From positions 1-15,347 of the forward strand of contig JBIOTP010000358.1 in assembly GCA_044865965.1 (NCBI GenBank): 15,347 nt of DNA. The letters are read 5' to 3'. Numbering within the stretch: position 1 is the stretch's first letter; each line of letters opens with the position of its first letter. This stretch comes from Solirubrobacter sp044865965 (GTDB lineage Bacteria; Actinomycetota; Thermoleophilia; Solirubrobacterales; Solirubrobacteraceae). Positions 1-7,700 of this stretch are shown one piece after another. Below the pieces are notes generated by a model. It did not search any database, was not told the DNA's origin, and saw nothing but the letters and a program-made list of their open reading frames with translations. Both the position numbers and the translations under genes were made by a program.

Positions 1-1
1 C

Positions 2-190
2 GACCACCTCTACGCTGACGGCGGCGTCGTGGACGTGTTCCCGGCGCAGCCGCTGCTCGACCACGAGCGCCTCGACCTCGTGATCGGCGTCAACACGATC
101 CTTCCGGGCGGGTTCGAGGGAGAGGACATCTCCGGCTGGACCAACCGACGATTCGAGGCATCGGACCGGGAGTTCCGGGAAGCATTGTGA
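2..190 (+). CDS. Patatin-like phospholipase, C-terminal fragment (5' end outside window)
   Basis: The reading frame is open from the window edge to a TGA at 188-190 and gives 62 residues. Near its start is LYADGGVVDVFPAQPL. A D-G-G/A motif followed by a short N/D-x-x-P segment is how patatin-family acyl hydrolases carry the aspartate of their Ser-Asp dyad. The following stretch (LDLVIGVNTILPG) fits the beta strand that comes after it in that family. The nucleophile motif GxSxG and the oxyanion hole would lie upstream of the window, so they cannot be checked. The family call rests on one motif and its surroundings. If correct, the protein is a lipid acyl hydrolase or esterase. The next gene starts 67 nt downstream on the same strand. 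Confidence 0.55.
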   Translation, partial: DHLYADGGVVDVFPAQPLLDHERLDLVIGVNTILPGGFEGEDISGWTNRRFEASDREFREAL

Positions 191-241
191 GCGGGAGGCG
201 CCCGGCCCGGGGAACGCGCGGCCCGCCCGGTCTCTGCAAAC

Positions 242-255
242 GTCCACAGGTGGAC
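242..255. repeat. Small perfect palindrome just before the RTX gene start
   Basis: GTCCAC (242-247) and GTGGAC (250-255) are perfect inverted arms around AG, ending 2 nt before the ATG at 258. The right arm includes the only purine-rich, Shine-Dalgarno-like bases (AGGTGG). In RNA a stem here would have a very small loop unless the inner pairs open, so an operator or chance are also possible. Confidence 0.3.
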
Positions 256-257
256 CA

Positions 258-1442
258 ATGCGAATCCGAACCCTGCTCTTCCTCGCGTTCACGCTGGCCG
301 CGGCCGTGGCGGCCCCGGCGGCCGCCAAGACGATCATCGGCTCCAACGCCGCCCAGCGCCTGACCGGCACCGGGAACGCCGACGTGATCCGCGGCATGGG
401 CGGCCATGACGTGCTCCGCGGCCTCGCCGGCGACGACACGATGTCCGGCGACACCGGCCCCGACGAGATCGACGCCGGCGCCGGCAACGACACCGTCGAC
501 GGCGGCTCGGGCGACGACCACATCGACGGCGGCGAGGGCAACGACACGGCGATCGGCGGCGTCGGGCACGACACGCTGATCGGCAACCTGGGCGACGACG
601 ACCTGCAGGGCCAGGACGCCCCCGACCACATCAACGGCGGCTTCGGCAACGACATGATCGACGGCGGGAGCGGCGGCGACGACCTCAACGGCGGCCCGGG
701 CGACGACACGATCCACTCGGACACCGGCCCCGACCGGATCGACGCGAGCGACGGCAATGACCAGGTCTACGTCAACAGCGGCAGCGCCGTCACCAGCGTC
801 GACTGCGGCGCGGGCGCCGACACGATCTACATCAACCCGCGCGGCCGCCCCGGCGGCATCTCCAACCAGCAGGCGCTGCGCGAGGGCCGCATCCGCGGCT
901 GCGAGACGGTGATCGAGCAGGCGCCTGAGGCCGATCCGACGCGCGGCATCACGTGGGCGGGCAACGGGACCAAGCACGGCACCGGGCGCAACGACAAGCT
1001 GCTCGGCGCGCACGGCTCCAACAAGATCTTCGGCGACGCCGGCGACGACGTGATCTGGGGCGACTCGCGGCACGACTCCGGCGGCGCCGCGGCGCGCCGC
1101 CAGAAGGACTTCCTCAGCGGCGGCCCGGGCATCGACACGATCTACGGCGGCCGCGGCCGCAACACGATCCTCGGCGGCGACGGCGACGACTCGCTGCAGG
1201 GCGGCGGCGGCGCCGTGAACACGATCTCGGGCGGCCGGGGCAACGACAACATCCGGGTCGTCGCCGGCAGCACGAGCGTGGACGGCGGCCTGGGGAACGA
1301 CACCATCGTGGCGATCATCAGCACCGGCCGCGCCCGCGTCTCCTGCGGCGGCGGCGAGGACACCGTGATCGTCTCGCGCTTCGCGGGCAACCGCCGCCGC
1401 GTCTCGACCTCGCGCGGCTGCGAGCACATCAAGAAGGGCTGA
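258..1442 (+). CDS. Secreted RTX-type (hemolysin-type) calcium-binding beta-roll protein
   Basis: The 394-residue product starts with a signal peptide (residues 1 to about 23: basic MRIR, hydrophobic core, AAA-type cleavage site), so it is exported. Nearly all the rest is glycine/aspartate-rich nonapeptide repeats of the GGxGxDxhx type (for example GGSGDDHID, GGEGNDTAI, GGPGDDTIH), which in this family wind into a calcium-binding beta-roll. The repeats form two blocks, about residues 28-180 and 237-360. Each block ends in a similar cap with two cysteines: C183/C215 and C363/C388, the second of each pair in RGCE. No protease, lipase or adhesin domain is attached and no type I secretion partner is nearby. 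The role is therefore unknown; a cell-surface or extracellular structural or calcium-binding function is an inference. The ATG at 258 is chosen because the signal peptide begins there. Confidence 0.85.
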   Translation: MRIRTLLFLAFTLAAAVAAPAAAKTIIGSNAAQRLTGTGNADVIRGMGGHDVLRGLAGDDTMSGDTGPDEIDAGAGNDTVDGGSGDDHIDGGEGNDTAIGGVGHDTLIGNLGDDDLQGQDAPDHINGGFGNDMIDGGSGGDDLNGGPGDDTIHSDTGPDRIDASDGNDQVYVNSGSAVTSVDCGAGADTIYINPRGRPGGISNQQALREGRIRGCETVIEQAPEADPTRGITWAGNGTKHGTGRNDKLLGAHGSNKIFGDAGDDVIWGDSRHDSGGAAARRQKDFLSGGPGIDTIYGGRGRNTILGGDGDDSLQGGGGAVNTISGGRGNDNIRVVAGSTSVDGGLGNDTIVAIISTGRARVSCGGGEDTVIVSRFAGNRRRVSTSRGCEHIKKG

Positions 1443-1447
1443 ACTGC

Positions 1448-1470
1448 GGCGGGGCCCCCGGGGTCCCGCC
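1448..1470 (+). terminator. GC-only hairpin after the RTX gene, possible terminator
   Basis: GGCGGG (1448-1453) and CCCGCC (1465-1470) can pair, with an alternative inner GGGGCCCC/CGGGG pairing, starting 5 nt after the RTX stop. No T-run follows, so it would be an atypical intrinsic terminator. The same bases lie just upstream of the monooxygenase start. Confidence 0.3.
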
Positions 1471-1476
1471 TAACGT
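1471..1476 (+). promoter_or_regulatory. Candidate -10 box (TAACGT) for leaderless monooxygenase mRNA
   Basis: TAACGT fits the actinobacterial TANNNT -10 pattern and is followed by exactly 7 nt before the A of the ATG at 1484. There is no Shine-Dalgarno sequence in front of this ATG. In actinobacteria that combination is typical of transcripts starting at the start codon itself. No clear -35 box is seen. Confidence 0.35.
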
Positions 1477-1483
1477 ATCCGCG

Positions 1484-3055
1484 ATGGCGTCCACCGAGCA
1501 CGTCGACGTCGCGATCATCGGCGCCGGGTTCTCCGGCCTCGGGATGGCGATCCGGCTGCGCCAGCACGGCAGGGACGACTTCGTCGTGCTCGAGCGCGGC
1601 AGCGAGGTCGGCGGCACCTGGCACTACAACACCTATCCGGGCTGCGCGTGCGACGTGCCGTCGCACCTGTACTCGTTCTCGTTCGCGCCCAACCCGGGCT
1701 GGACCGAGACCTACTCCAAGCAGCCCGAGATCTGGGACTACCTGCGGCGGGTCGCCGACGAGCACGGCGTCCGCCCGCAGATCCGCCTGAACACCACCGT
1801 GACCGGCGCCACGTGGGACGAGGACGGCGGCCGCTGGCGGATCGAGACCACCGCCCGGCCGCTCACCGCCCGCGTGCTGATCGCCGGCACCGGGCCGCTC
1901 GCCGAGCCCAAGACGCCGCCGCTGCCGGGGCTCGAGCGCTTCCAGGGCCGACGCTTCCACTCCGCCCAGTGGGAGCACGACTATGACCTGGCCGGCAAGC
2001 GCGTCGCGGCGATCGGCACCGGCGCGTCGGCGATCCAGTTCGTGCCCGCGATCCAGCCCGAGGTCGCGCGGCTCCACGTGTTCCAGCGCACGGCGCCGTG
2101 GGTCCTGCCGCACACGACGCGGCCGATCAGCCGCATCGAGCGGCGCCTGTACGCGGCCGTTCCCGCGCTGCAGCGGGTCCTGCGCGGCGCCATCTACGCG
2201 GGCCGCGAGCAGCTCGTGCTCGGATTCGTCAAGCGCCCGCGCCTGATGGCGCTCGTCGAGCGGCTCGCGCGCGCCCACATCGCCCGCCAGGTGCCCGACC
2301 GGGCGCTGCGCAGGAAGGTGCGGCCCGGCTACACGATCGGCTGCAAGCGGATCCTGCCCTCCAACGACTGGTATCCCGCGCTCGGCAAGCCCAACGTCGA
2401 GCTGGTCACCGACCCGATCGCCGAGGTCCGCGAGCATTCGATCGTCACCGCCGACGGGACCGAGCGCGAGGTCGACGCGATCGTCTTCGGCACCGGCTTC
2501 CACGTCACCGACATGCCGGTCGGCCGCTACGTGCGCGGCCGCGACGGGCTCACGCTGGACGACGTCTGGCAGGGCAGCCCGCGCGCGCACCTCGGCACGT
2601 CCGTCGCCGGCTTCCCCAACCTGTTCCTCCTGCTCGGGCCGAACACCGGCCTCGGGCACAGCTCGATGATCTACATGATCGAGTCGCAGGTCGCCTACGT
2701 GCTCGACGCCCTGCGCGTGATGGACGAGCGCGGCGCGGCCGCGGCCGAGGTGCGCCGCGAGGCCCAGGCCGCCTCCAACGCGCAGATCGACGCCGAGATG
2801 CAGGGGACCGTGTGGAACACGGGCTGCTCGAGCTGGTACATCGACGCCACCGGGCGCAACTCGACGCTGTGGCCGGACTGGACGTGGCGGTACCGCCGCC
2901 GCACGGCGCGCTTCGACGCCGCCAGCTACCGCCTCGACGTCGACGGCGGCGTCCCCGCCGCTCCCCGCGCTGAGCGCGACGACCGGTCCCGCCGCACGGG
3001 GGCGATCTGCCGATGTCCGCGATCAGATCGACATCCGTCGGATCACCGCGCGTAG
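1484..3055 (+). CDS. Flavin-containing monooxygenase, Baeyer-Villiger type
   Basis: The 523-residue product carries the signature parts of class B flavoprotein monooxygenases in order: FAD-binding GAGFSG (13-18), GGTWH (43-47), the Baeyer-Villiger fingerprint FQGRRFHSAQW (153-163, pattern FxGxxxHxxxW), NADPH-binding GTGASA (178-183) and FGTGF (335-339). Such enzymes use NADPH and oxygen to insert oxygen into ketones or aldehydes or to oxidise soft heteroatoms; the substrate cannot be read from sequence. The ATG at 1484 is chosen because the FAD fold begins at residue 8. Family similarity appears to stop near residue 484 (FDAASYRL); the last ~39 residues are Arg/Asp-rich, end in an unrelated-looking tail, and include a DNA segment repeated in inverted form in the facing gene. 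The stop overlaps the convergent aldolase gene by 13 bp. Nothing ties this enzyme to rhamnose use. Confidence 0.9.
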   Translation: MASTEHVDVAIIGAGFSGLGMAIRLRQHGRDDFVVLERGSEVGGTWHYNTYPGCACDVPSHLYSFSFAPNPGWTETYSKQPEIWDYLRRVADEHGVRPQIRLNTTVTGATWDEDGGRWRIETTARPLTARVLIAGTGPLAEPKTPPLPGLERFQGRRFHSAQWEHDYDLAGKRVAAIGTGASAIQFVPAIQPEVARLHVFQRTAPWVLPHTTRPISRIERRLYAAVPALQRVLRGAIYAGREQLVLGFVKRPRLMALVERLARAHIARQVPDRALRRKVRPGYTIGCKRILPSNDWYPALGKPNVELVTDPIAEVREHSIVTADGTEREVDAIVFGTGFHVTDMPVGRYVRGRDGLTLDDVWQGSPRAHLGTSVAGFPNLFLLLGPNTGLGHSSMIYMIESQVAYVLDALRVMDERGAAAAEVRREAQAASNAQIDAEMQGTVWNTGCSSWYIDATGRNSTLWPDWTWRYRRRTARFDAASYRLDVDGGVPAAPRAERDDRSRRTGAICRCPRSDRHPSDHRA

Positions 3056-3084
3056 GCGGCCGGCACGCCGCCGTCGACGTTGAG
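2933..3084. repeat. Inverted repeat across the convergent gene ends
   Basis: The 16-nt segment ACGTCGACGGCGGCGT at 2937-2952 is repeated exactly in reverse complement at 3065-3080. With the flanks (2933-2952 against 3065-3084) it is 19 of 20 matching. Read in each gene's own frame, both copies encode VDGGVPAA: in the C-terminal tail of the monooxygenase and at the normal C-terminus of the aldolase/dehydrogenase. The spacer is about 112 bp. It could form a long-range stem in either transcript or be a recombination trace. Confidence 0.6.
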
Positions 3085-5136
3085 CAGGTTGCCGGTGCTC
3101 TTGCCGGAGCGGCGCTCGGACGCGAAGTGCAGCACCGCCTCGGCGATGTCGGTCGGATAGATGCTGACCTTCAGCGTGTTGCGCTGGCGGTAGTGCTCGT
3201 CCAGCTCCTCGGGGTCGAGGTTGTAGGCGGCGGCGCGCTCCTCGCGCCACGACGAGCCCCAGATCTTCGAGCCCTGCAGCACCGCGTCGGGATTCACGGT
3301 GTTGACCCGGATCCCGGCCTCGCCGCCCTCCTCGGCCAGGCAGCGCGCGAGGTGCAGCTCGGCCGCCTTGGCGGACGAGTAGGCCGCCGCGTTCTTGCCC
3401 GCGACGATCGCGTTCTTGGAGGCCACGAACACGATCGAACCGCCGACGCGCTGCGCCCTGAGCGCCTTGAACGCCTCGCGCGCGACGAGGAAGTAGCCGG
3501 TGCCGAGGATCGCGTGGTTGCGGTTCCACTCCGCGAGCGTGGTGTCCTCGATCGCAGCGCTGGAGGCGATCCCGGCGTTGGAGACGACGATGTCGACGCC
3601 GCCGAACGCGTCGATCGCCTGCGCGAAGGCGTCGGCGACGGCGTCCTCGTTCGTGACGTCCCCGGCGACGCCGAGCCCCCGGTCGTCGTATGGGGCGACC
3701 GCGTCGGCCGCGCCGTCGCCGTCGAGGTCGAACGCGACGACGCAGGCGCCGGCGGCGGCCAGCGCGTCGATGATCGCGCGGCCGATGCCGCCGGCGCCGC
3801 CGGTGACGAGCGCGACCTTGCCCTGCAGCTCGCCCGGCGGCGGCGCCTGGGCGAGCTTGTAGAGCTCGAGCGGCCAGTACTCGATCGCGAAGCTCTCCGC
3901 GGCGTCGAGCGAGACGAACTCGCCGAGCGCCTCCGCGCCGGCGATCACCTCGATCGCGCGGTGGTAGAGGTCGCGCGAGATCTTGCTCGCCTTGGTCGTC
4001 GTGCCGGCCGCCACGAGGCCGAGGTGCTGCACGAGCACGACGCGCGCGTCGGGGTCACCCGGCACATCGTCCTGGCCCGCGTGCTCGTCGAAATACCGGC
4101 GGTAGTCCTCCCGGTAGGCGCGCGCGCGCTCGGCGATCCGCTCGCGCAGCGCCTCGACCGTGTCGGCGCCCGGGTCGTACGGGATCCACAGCGGCAGCCG
4201 CTTGGTGTGCACGAGGTGGTCGGGGCACGGCGCACCGACCGTCACCAGCCGCTCGGCCTGTGCCGAGGACACGAACTCCAGCGCCCGCTCGGAGATGTCG
4301 ACCGTCAGCACCTTCGCGCGCTGCGAGGACACCGCGCCGCGGATGGCCGGCACGAGCTCGTGCAGCAGCGACGCGCCACCGTGGTCCTCCACGGCGTCGG
4401 CGTCGGGATGGCGGCCGCCGAAGCGCGCCACCCCCGCCGTGCGCTCGTTGACGAACTCGACCGCCTGGTTGATGACCTCGATCGTGCGCCGGTACGCCTC
4501 CTCGGCCGTGTCGCCCCACACGATCAGCCCGTGCTTGGCCAGCACCACCAGCTTCAGGTCCGGGTTCGCACGCACGGCCTCGCCGACCTGCTTGGACAGC
4601 GTGAAGCCGGGCCGGATGTATGGGATCCAGGCCGCCTCGTCGCCGAAGCACTCGTGGACCAGCCGCTCGCCGTCGGCCGTGCCGGCGAGCACGTTGATCC
4701 CGTCCGGGTGCGTGTGGTGCACGTGCGGCGCCGGCACGAACGCGTGCAGCAGCGTCTCGATCGACGCCCGCGGCATCGCGGGGTCGAGCTGGCAGCGGGC
4801 GAGGTAGGCGACCATGTCCTCGTCGCTCATCTCGTCGCGCTCCATCAGCGGCAGCACCTCGTCGAGCCTGAGGCCGGTGAAGTGCTCGGGCCCCATCGTG
4901 GCCAGGTCTGAGCCCGAGCCCTTCACCCACATCACCGGCACCTCGCGCCCGGCGTGATCGACGGCCGCGCCCTTGGCCGACGTGTTCCCGCCGCCGAAGT
5001 TCGACACGGCGCGGTTCGCCCCGAGCAGGTTGGAGGCCAGCACGAGCTGGGAGAGGGCGTCGTCGGGCGGGGTGGGTGGGATCTCAATCGGCCAGAGGTC
5101 CTCGACGTGGTCGACGATCGGTGCGACGGTGCTCAT
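3043..5136 (-). CDS. rhaEW: Fused L-rhamnulose-1-phosphate aldolase / L-lactaldehyde dehydrogenase (RhaEW type)
   Basis: The 697-residue protein has two enzyme domains. The N-terminal class II aldolase/adducin-type domain (about 25-430) has the phosphate-site motif GGGNTS (48-53), zinc-binding histidines in HHTHPD (H141, H143) and KHG (201-203). The C-terminal short-chain dehydrogenase (about 438-697) has TGGAGGIG (445-452), NAG (520-522), S573, Y586-x3-K590 and the usual NVDGG end (686-690). In this known family the first domain splits rhamnulose-1-phosphate into DHAP and L-lactaldehyde, and the second oxidises lactaldehyde to lactate with NAD. Start choice: the ATG at 5136 overlaps the stop of rhaI in an ATGA, with AGGAG upstream, so translation is probably coupled. 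Longer in-frame extensions upstream read through rhaI and are not credible. It is the last gene of the operon. All catalytic residues looked for are present. Confidence 0.93.
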   Translation of the reverse strand: MSTVAPIVDHVEDLWPIEIPPTPPDDALSQLVLASNLLGANRAVSNFGGGNTSAKGAAVDHAGREVPVMWVKGSGSDLATMGPEHFTGLRLDEVLPLMERDEMSDEDMVAYLARCQLDPAMPRASIETLLHAFVPAPHVHHTHPDGINVLAGTADGERLVHECFGDEAAWIPYIRPGFTLSKQVGEAVRANPDLKLVVLAKHGLIVWGDTAEEAYRRTIEVINQAVEFVNERTAGVARFGGRHPDADAVEDHGGASLLHELVPAIRGAVSSQRAKVLTVDISERALEFVSSAQAERLVTVGAPCPDHLVHTKRLPLWIPYDPGADTVEALRERIAERARAYREDYRRYFDEHAGQDDVPGDPDARVVLVQHLGLVAAGTTTKASKISRDLYHRAIEVIAGAEALGEFVSLDAAESFAIEYWPLELYKLAQAPPPGELQGKVALVTGGAGGIGRAIIDALAAAGACVVAFDLDGDGAADAVAPYDDRGLGVAGDVTNEDAVADAFAQAIDAFGGVDIVVSNAGIASSAAIEDTTLAEWNRNHAILGTGYFLVAREAFKALRAQRVGGSIVFVASKNAIVAGKNAAAYSSAKAAELHLARCLAEEGGEAGIRVNTVNPDAVLQGSKIWGSSWREERAAAYNLDPEELDEHYRQRNTLKVSIYPTDIAEAVLHFASERRSGKSTGNLLNVDGGVPAAYAR

Positions 5137-6269
5137 CGAGTCAGCTCCTGCTGCGGTTCGCGGTTGTGTGCCATGCGGTCGGCGTAGCCCGACTCGCGAA
5201 GGGTTCGGATGGGGTCTTCGGCGGCGCCGAGCGCGGCGCGGGCGGCCGCGCACGCCTCGCGCACGTCGGCGCGATAGGCGTCGAGCAGCACCTCATGGCC
5301 GCCGAGCACATCGCCGGACTCCTGCGCCGCGCGCAGCGCATCGCGGTCGACCAGCAGCGCCTTCGCGTACGCCTCCTGGAGGTTGACCACGCTCAGCACC
5401 ATCGCCTCGACCTTTGCCTCGACGTTGTGCGACTGGTCGATCGTGAGCCGCGGCAGCGTGCCGGCCGCCGCGAGCTCGACGAAGATCAGGAACAGCTCGA
5501 ACGGGTTCACCGAGCCGACGATCAGGTCGTCGTCGGCGTACTTGCGGTTGTTGAAGTGAAAGCCGCCCAGCCGCCCCTCGTCCGCGAGGAAGGCGACGAT
5601 CTGCTCGATGTTCGCGCCCTGCGCGTGGTGGCCGAGGTCGACCAGCACGCGCGCACGCTCGCCGAGCCGCTGGCACACGAGCACCGCCGAGCCCCAGTCC
5701 GCGAGGTCGGTGGCGTAGAACGCCGGCTCGAAGAACTTGTACTCGACCAGCAGCTCCTGGTCGGCCGGGAGCCGGTCATATACGCGCGCGAGGCCGTCCA
5801 GCAGCCGCCGCCGCCGCTCGCGCAGGTCGTCCTGGCCCGGGTAGTTCGTGCCGTCCGCGAACCACAGCGACTGCGCGCTCGACCCCAGCGCCGTCGCGAT
5901 CTCGACGCACTCGAGCAGCCGCGCGACCGCCTTCGCGCGCACGCGCGCGTCGGGATGCGTGATCGAGCCGAGCTTGTATTCCGGGTCCTCGAACACGTTC
6001 GGGTTGACCGCCCCGACCCGCAGCCCGCGCGCCTCGATGTGAGCGCGCAGCGCCCCGTAGTCGTCGACCGCGTCCCACGGGAAGTGCAGCGCCACCGCCC
6101 CCGCGGTGCCGGTCAGCCGGTGCACCTCGGCGGCGTCGTCGACCTTCTCGAACACGTTGCGCGGCCGGCCCGGCTGGGGGAACACGCCGAAGCGCGTCCC
6201 GGAGTCGCCGTAGCCCCACGACGGAGTCTCGATCACGAGCTCCCGGAAGGCGGTGGTCAGGTCGGTCAC
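5133..6269 (-). CDS. rhaI: L-rhamnose isomerase
   Basis: The 378-residue TIM-barrel protein resembles the RhaI class of isomerase (the Pseudomonas stutzeri enzyme), not the E. coli RhaA class. It converts L-rhamnose to L-rhamnulose in the cytoplasm. The expected metal and catalytic residues are visible with consistent spacing: E176 in LVEYKFFEP, D211 and H214 in DLGHHAQGANIEQ, H238 in GGFHFNNRKYADDD (with D246 and D248), and D278 in TIDQSHN. It starts with GTG at 6269, preceded by an AGGAG at good spacing and 14 nt after the rhaB stop. Its own stop overlaps the aldolase start by 4 nt. Its place between the kinase and aldolase genes matches the second half of the pathway. Confidence 0.93.
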   Translation of the reverse strand: MTDLTTAFRELVIETPSWGYGDSGTRFGVFPQPGRPRNVFEKVDDAAEVHRLTGTAGAVALHFPWDAVDDYGALRAHIEARGLRVGAVNPNVFEDPEYKLGSITHPDARVRAKAVARLLECVEIATALGSSAQSLWFADGTNYPGQDDLRERRRRLLDGLARVYDRLPADQELLVEYKFFEPAFYATDLADWGSAVLVCQRLGERARVLVDLGHHAQGANIEQIVAFLADEGRLGGFHFNNRKYADDDLIVGSVNPFELFLIFVELAAAGTLPRLTIDQSHNVEAKVEAMVLSVVNLQEAYAKALLVDRDALRAAQESGDVLGGHEVLLDAYRADVREACAAARAALGAAEDPIRTLRESGYADRMAHNREPQQELTR

Positions 6270-6283
6270 GGAACGGCTCCTGT

Positions 6284-7696
6284 TCAGGTGGTCGGGGCGG
6301 CGAGGCGGGTCACGTCGAGGAAGCGGCCGTACGTCGCGTCGGCCTCGTCACGGCCGATCGAGGGCTCGAAGGGCGTGGGCCGGATCGAGGCGGCCGCGAC
6401 CGCTCGCATCTCGGCCGGCGAGCCGAGATACCCGGCGGCGCGCGCCTGCACCAGCACGTTGCCGAGCGCGGTGGCCTCGACCGGCCCGGCCAGCACCTCG
6501 CGCCCGGTCAGGTCCGCGGTCAGCCGGCACAGCAGCGCGTTGCGGGCGCCGCCGCCGATCACATGGATCGTGCGCAGCTCGCGGCCGGACGCGGCTTCGA
6601 GGCGCTCGAGCACCCGACGGTACTTGCAGGCCAGCGAGACGAAGATCGACCGCATCGTCTCGCCGCGGCTCATCTCCGGCCGCCCGCAGGCGGCCGCGAT
6701 CCGGGCCGGCATGTCGCCGGGCTTGAGGAACGCCTCGTCGTCGGGATCGAACAGCGGCACGTCCGCGGGCGCCTCCTGCGCCGCCCGGTGCAGCTCCGCG
6801 AAGGGCGCGTCCCAGGCGCGCGCGCACTCCTGCTCGAGCCACAGCCCCATGACGTTCTTCAGCAACCGGATCGTGCCGTCGACGCCGCGCTCGTTGGTCA
6901 GCTCGGGGTCGCCGAGCACCGGCGCGGGCAGCTCCACGCCGAGCAGCGACCAGGTGCCGCTGGACAGGATCGCCGCGTGCTCGTCGCGCACCGGCGTCCC
7001 CGCGTAGGCGGCCGCGGTGTCGTGGCTCGCGACGGCGTAGACCGGCGCGGAGAAGTCGTGGTGGGCGAGCACGGGCCCGAGCTCGGTGCCCGGCTCGACC
7101 AGTGCGCCGAATAGTCGCGCGGGGAGGCGCAGGCGGGCGATCAGCTCGTGCGCCCACTCGCCCGTGCGGGCATCGAGCAGGCCGGTGGTCGACGCGTTCG
7201 TGCGCTCGTTCGCCATCGATCCGCTCAGCCAGTAGGCGAGCAGGTCGGGGACCAGCGCGATCGCGTGCGCGGCGGCGAGCGCCGCCGACCCCTCGTCGGC
7301 GAGCAGCTGGAAGACGGTGTTGATCGGCATCGTCTGGATGCCGGTGACCGCGTACTGGTCGGCCTGCGGCACGCGCTCGAAGGCGCGCGCGACCATCCCG
7401 TCGGTGCGGTCGTCGCGGTAGTGGAACGGGAGCCCGAGCACCCGGCCGTGCTCGTCCACCAGCGCGTAGTCCACGCCCCAGGTGTCGACGCCGACGCCGT
7501 CCAGCGAGCGGCCCCGCAGCGCGCTGAGAGCCTCCTCGAACAGCGCGAGCAGGTTCCAGCGCAGGCCGTCGGGGAGCCGCACCGGCCGGTTCGCGAACCG
7601 GTGCAGCTCCTCGAGCGCGACGCGCCCGCCGTCGAGGCGCCCGGCGACCACCCGGCCGCTGGACGCCCCGAGATCGATGGCGGCGAAGACGGGCAA
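6284..7696 (-). CDS. rhaB: L-rhamnulokinase (FGGY family)
   Basis: The 470-residue protein has the FGGY kinase fold: N-terminal phosphate loop DLGASSGR (8-15), the sugar-site segment GVDTWGVDYAL (69-79), a likely catalytic aspartate in SHDTAAAY (D226), GTWS (247-250), and the adenine-binding GGGARN (381-386) with ATALGN near 409-414. It phosphorylates L-rhamnulose to L-rhamnulose-1-phosphate with ATP. The only usable start is TTG at 7696, because the next in-frame GTG would remove the phosphate loop. An AGGAAG lies directly against this TTG, closer than normal, and the gene begins only 4 nt after the rhaS stop, so reinitiation after rhaS is likely. Length is normal for the family. Confidence 0.93.
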   Translation of the reverse strand: MPVFAAIDLGASSGRVVAGRLDGGRVALEELHRFANRPVRLPDGLRWNLLALFEEALSALRGRSLDGVGVDTWGVDYALVDEHGRVLGLPFHYRDDRTDGMVARAFERVPQADQYAVTGIQTMPINTVFQLLADEGSAALAAAHAIALVPDLLAYWLSGSMANERTNASTTGLLDARTGEWAHELIARLRLPARLFGALVEPGTELGPVLAHHDFSAPVYAVASHDTAAAYAGTPVRDEHAAILSSGTWSLLGVELPAPVLGDPELTNERGVDGTIRLLKNVMGLWLEQECARAWDAPFAELHRAAQEAPADVPLFDPDDEAFLKPGDMPARIAAACGRPEMSRGETMRSIFVSLACKYRRVLERLEAASGRELRTIHVIGGGARNALLCRLTADLTGREVLAGPVEATALGNVLVQARAAGYLGSPAEMRAVAAASIRPTPFEPSIGRDEADATYGRFLDVTRLAAPTT

Positions 7697-7700
7697 CTTC

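Noticed and set aside
90..1427. Long open frame antisense to the RTX gene (445 residues)
   Set aside because: It is a low-complexity Ala/Val/Asp shadow of the repeat codons; the plus strand has a signal peptide and true RTX motifs.
3013..4911. Long plus-strand open frame (632 residues) opposite the aldolase gene
   Set aside because: It is a shadow frame rich in Arg, Val, Asp and His; the minus strand carries both full enzyme domains.
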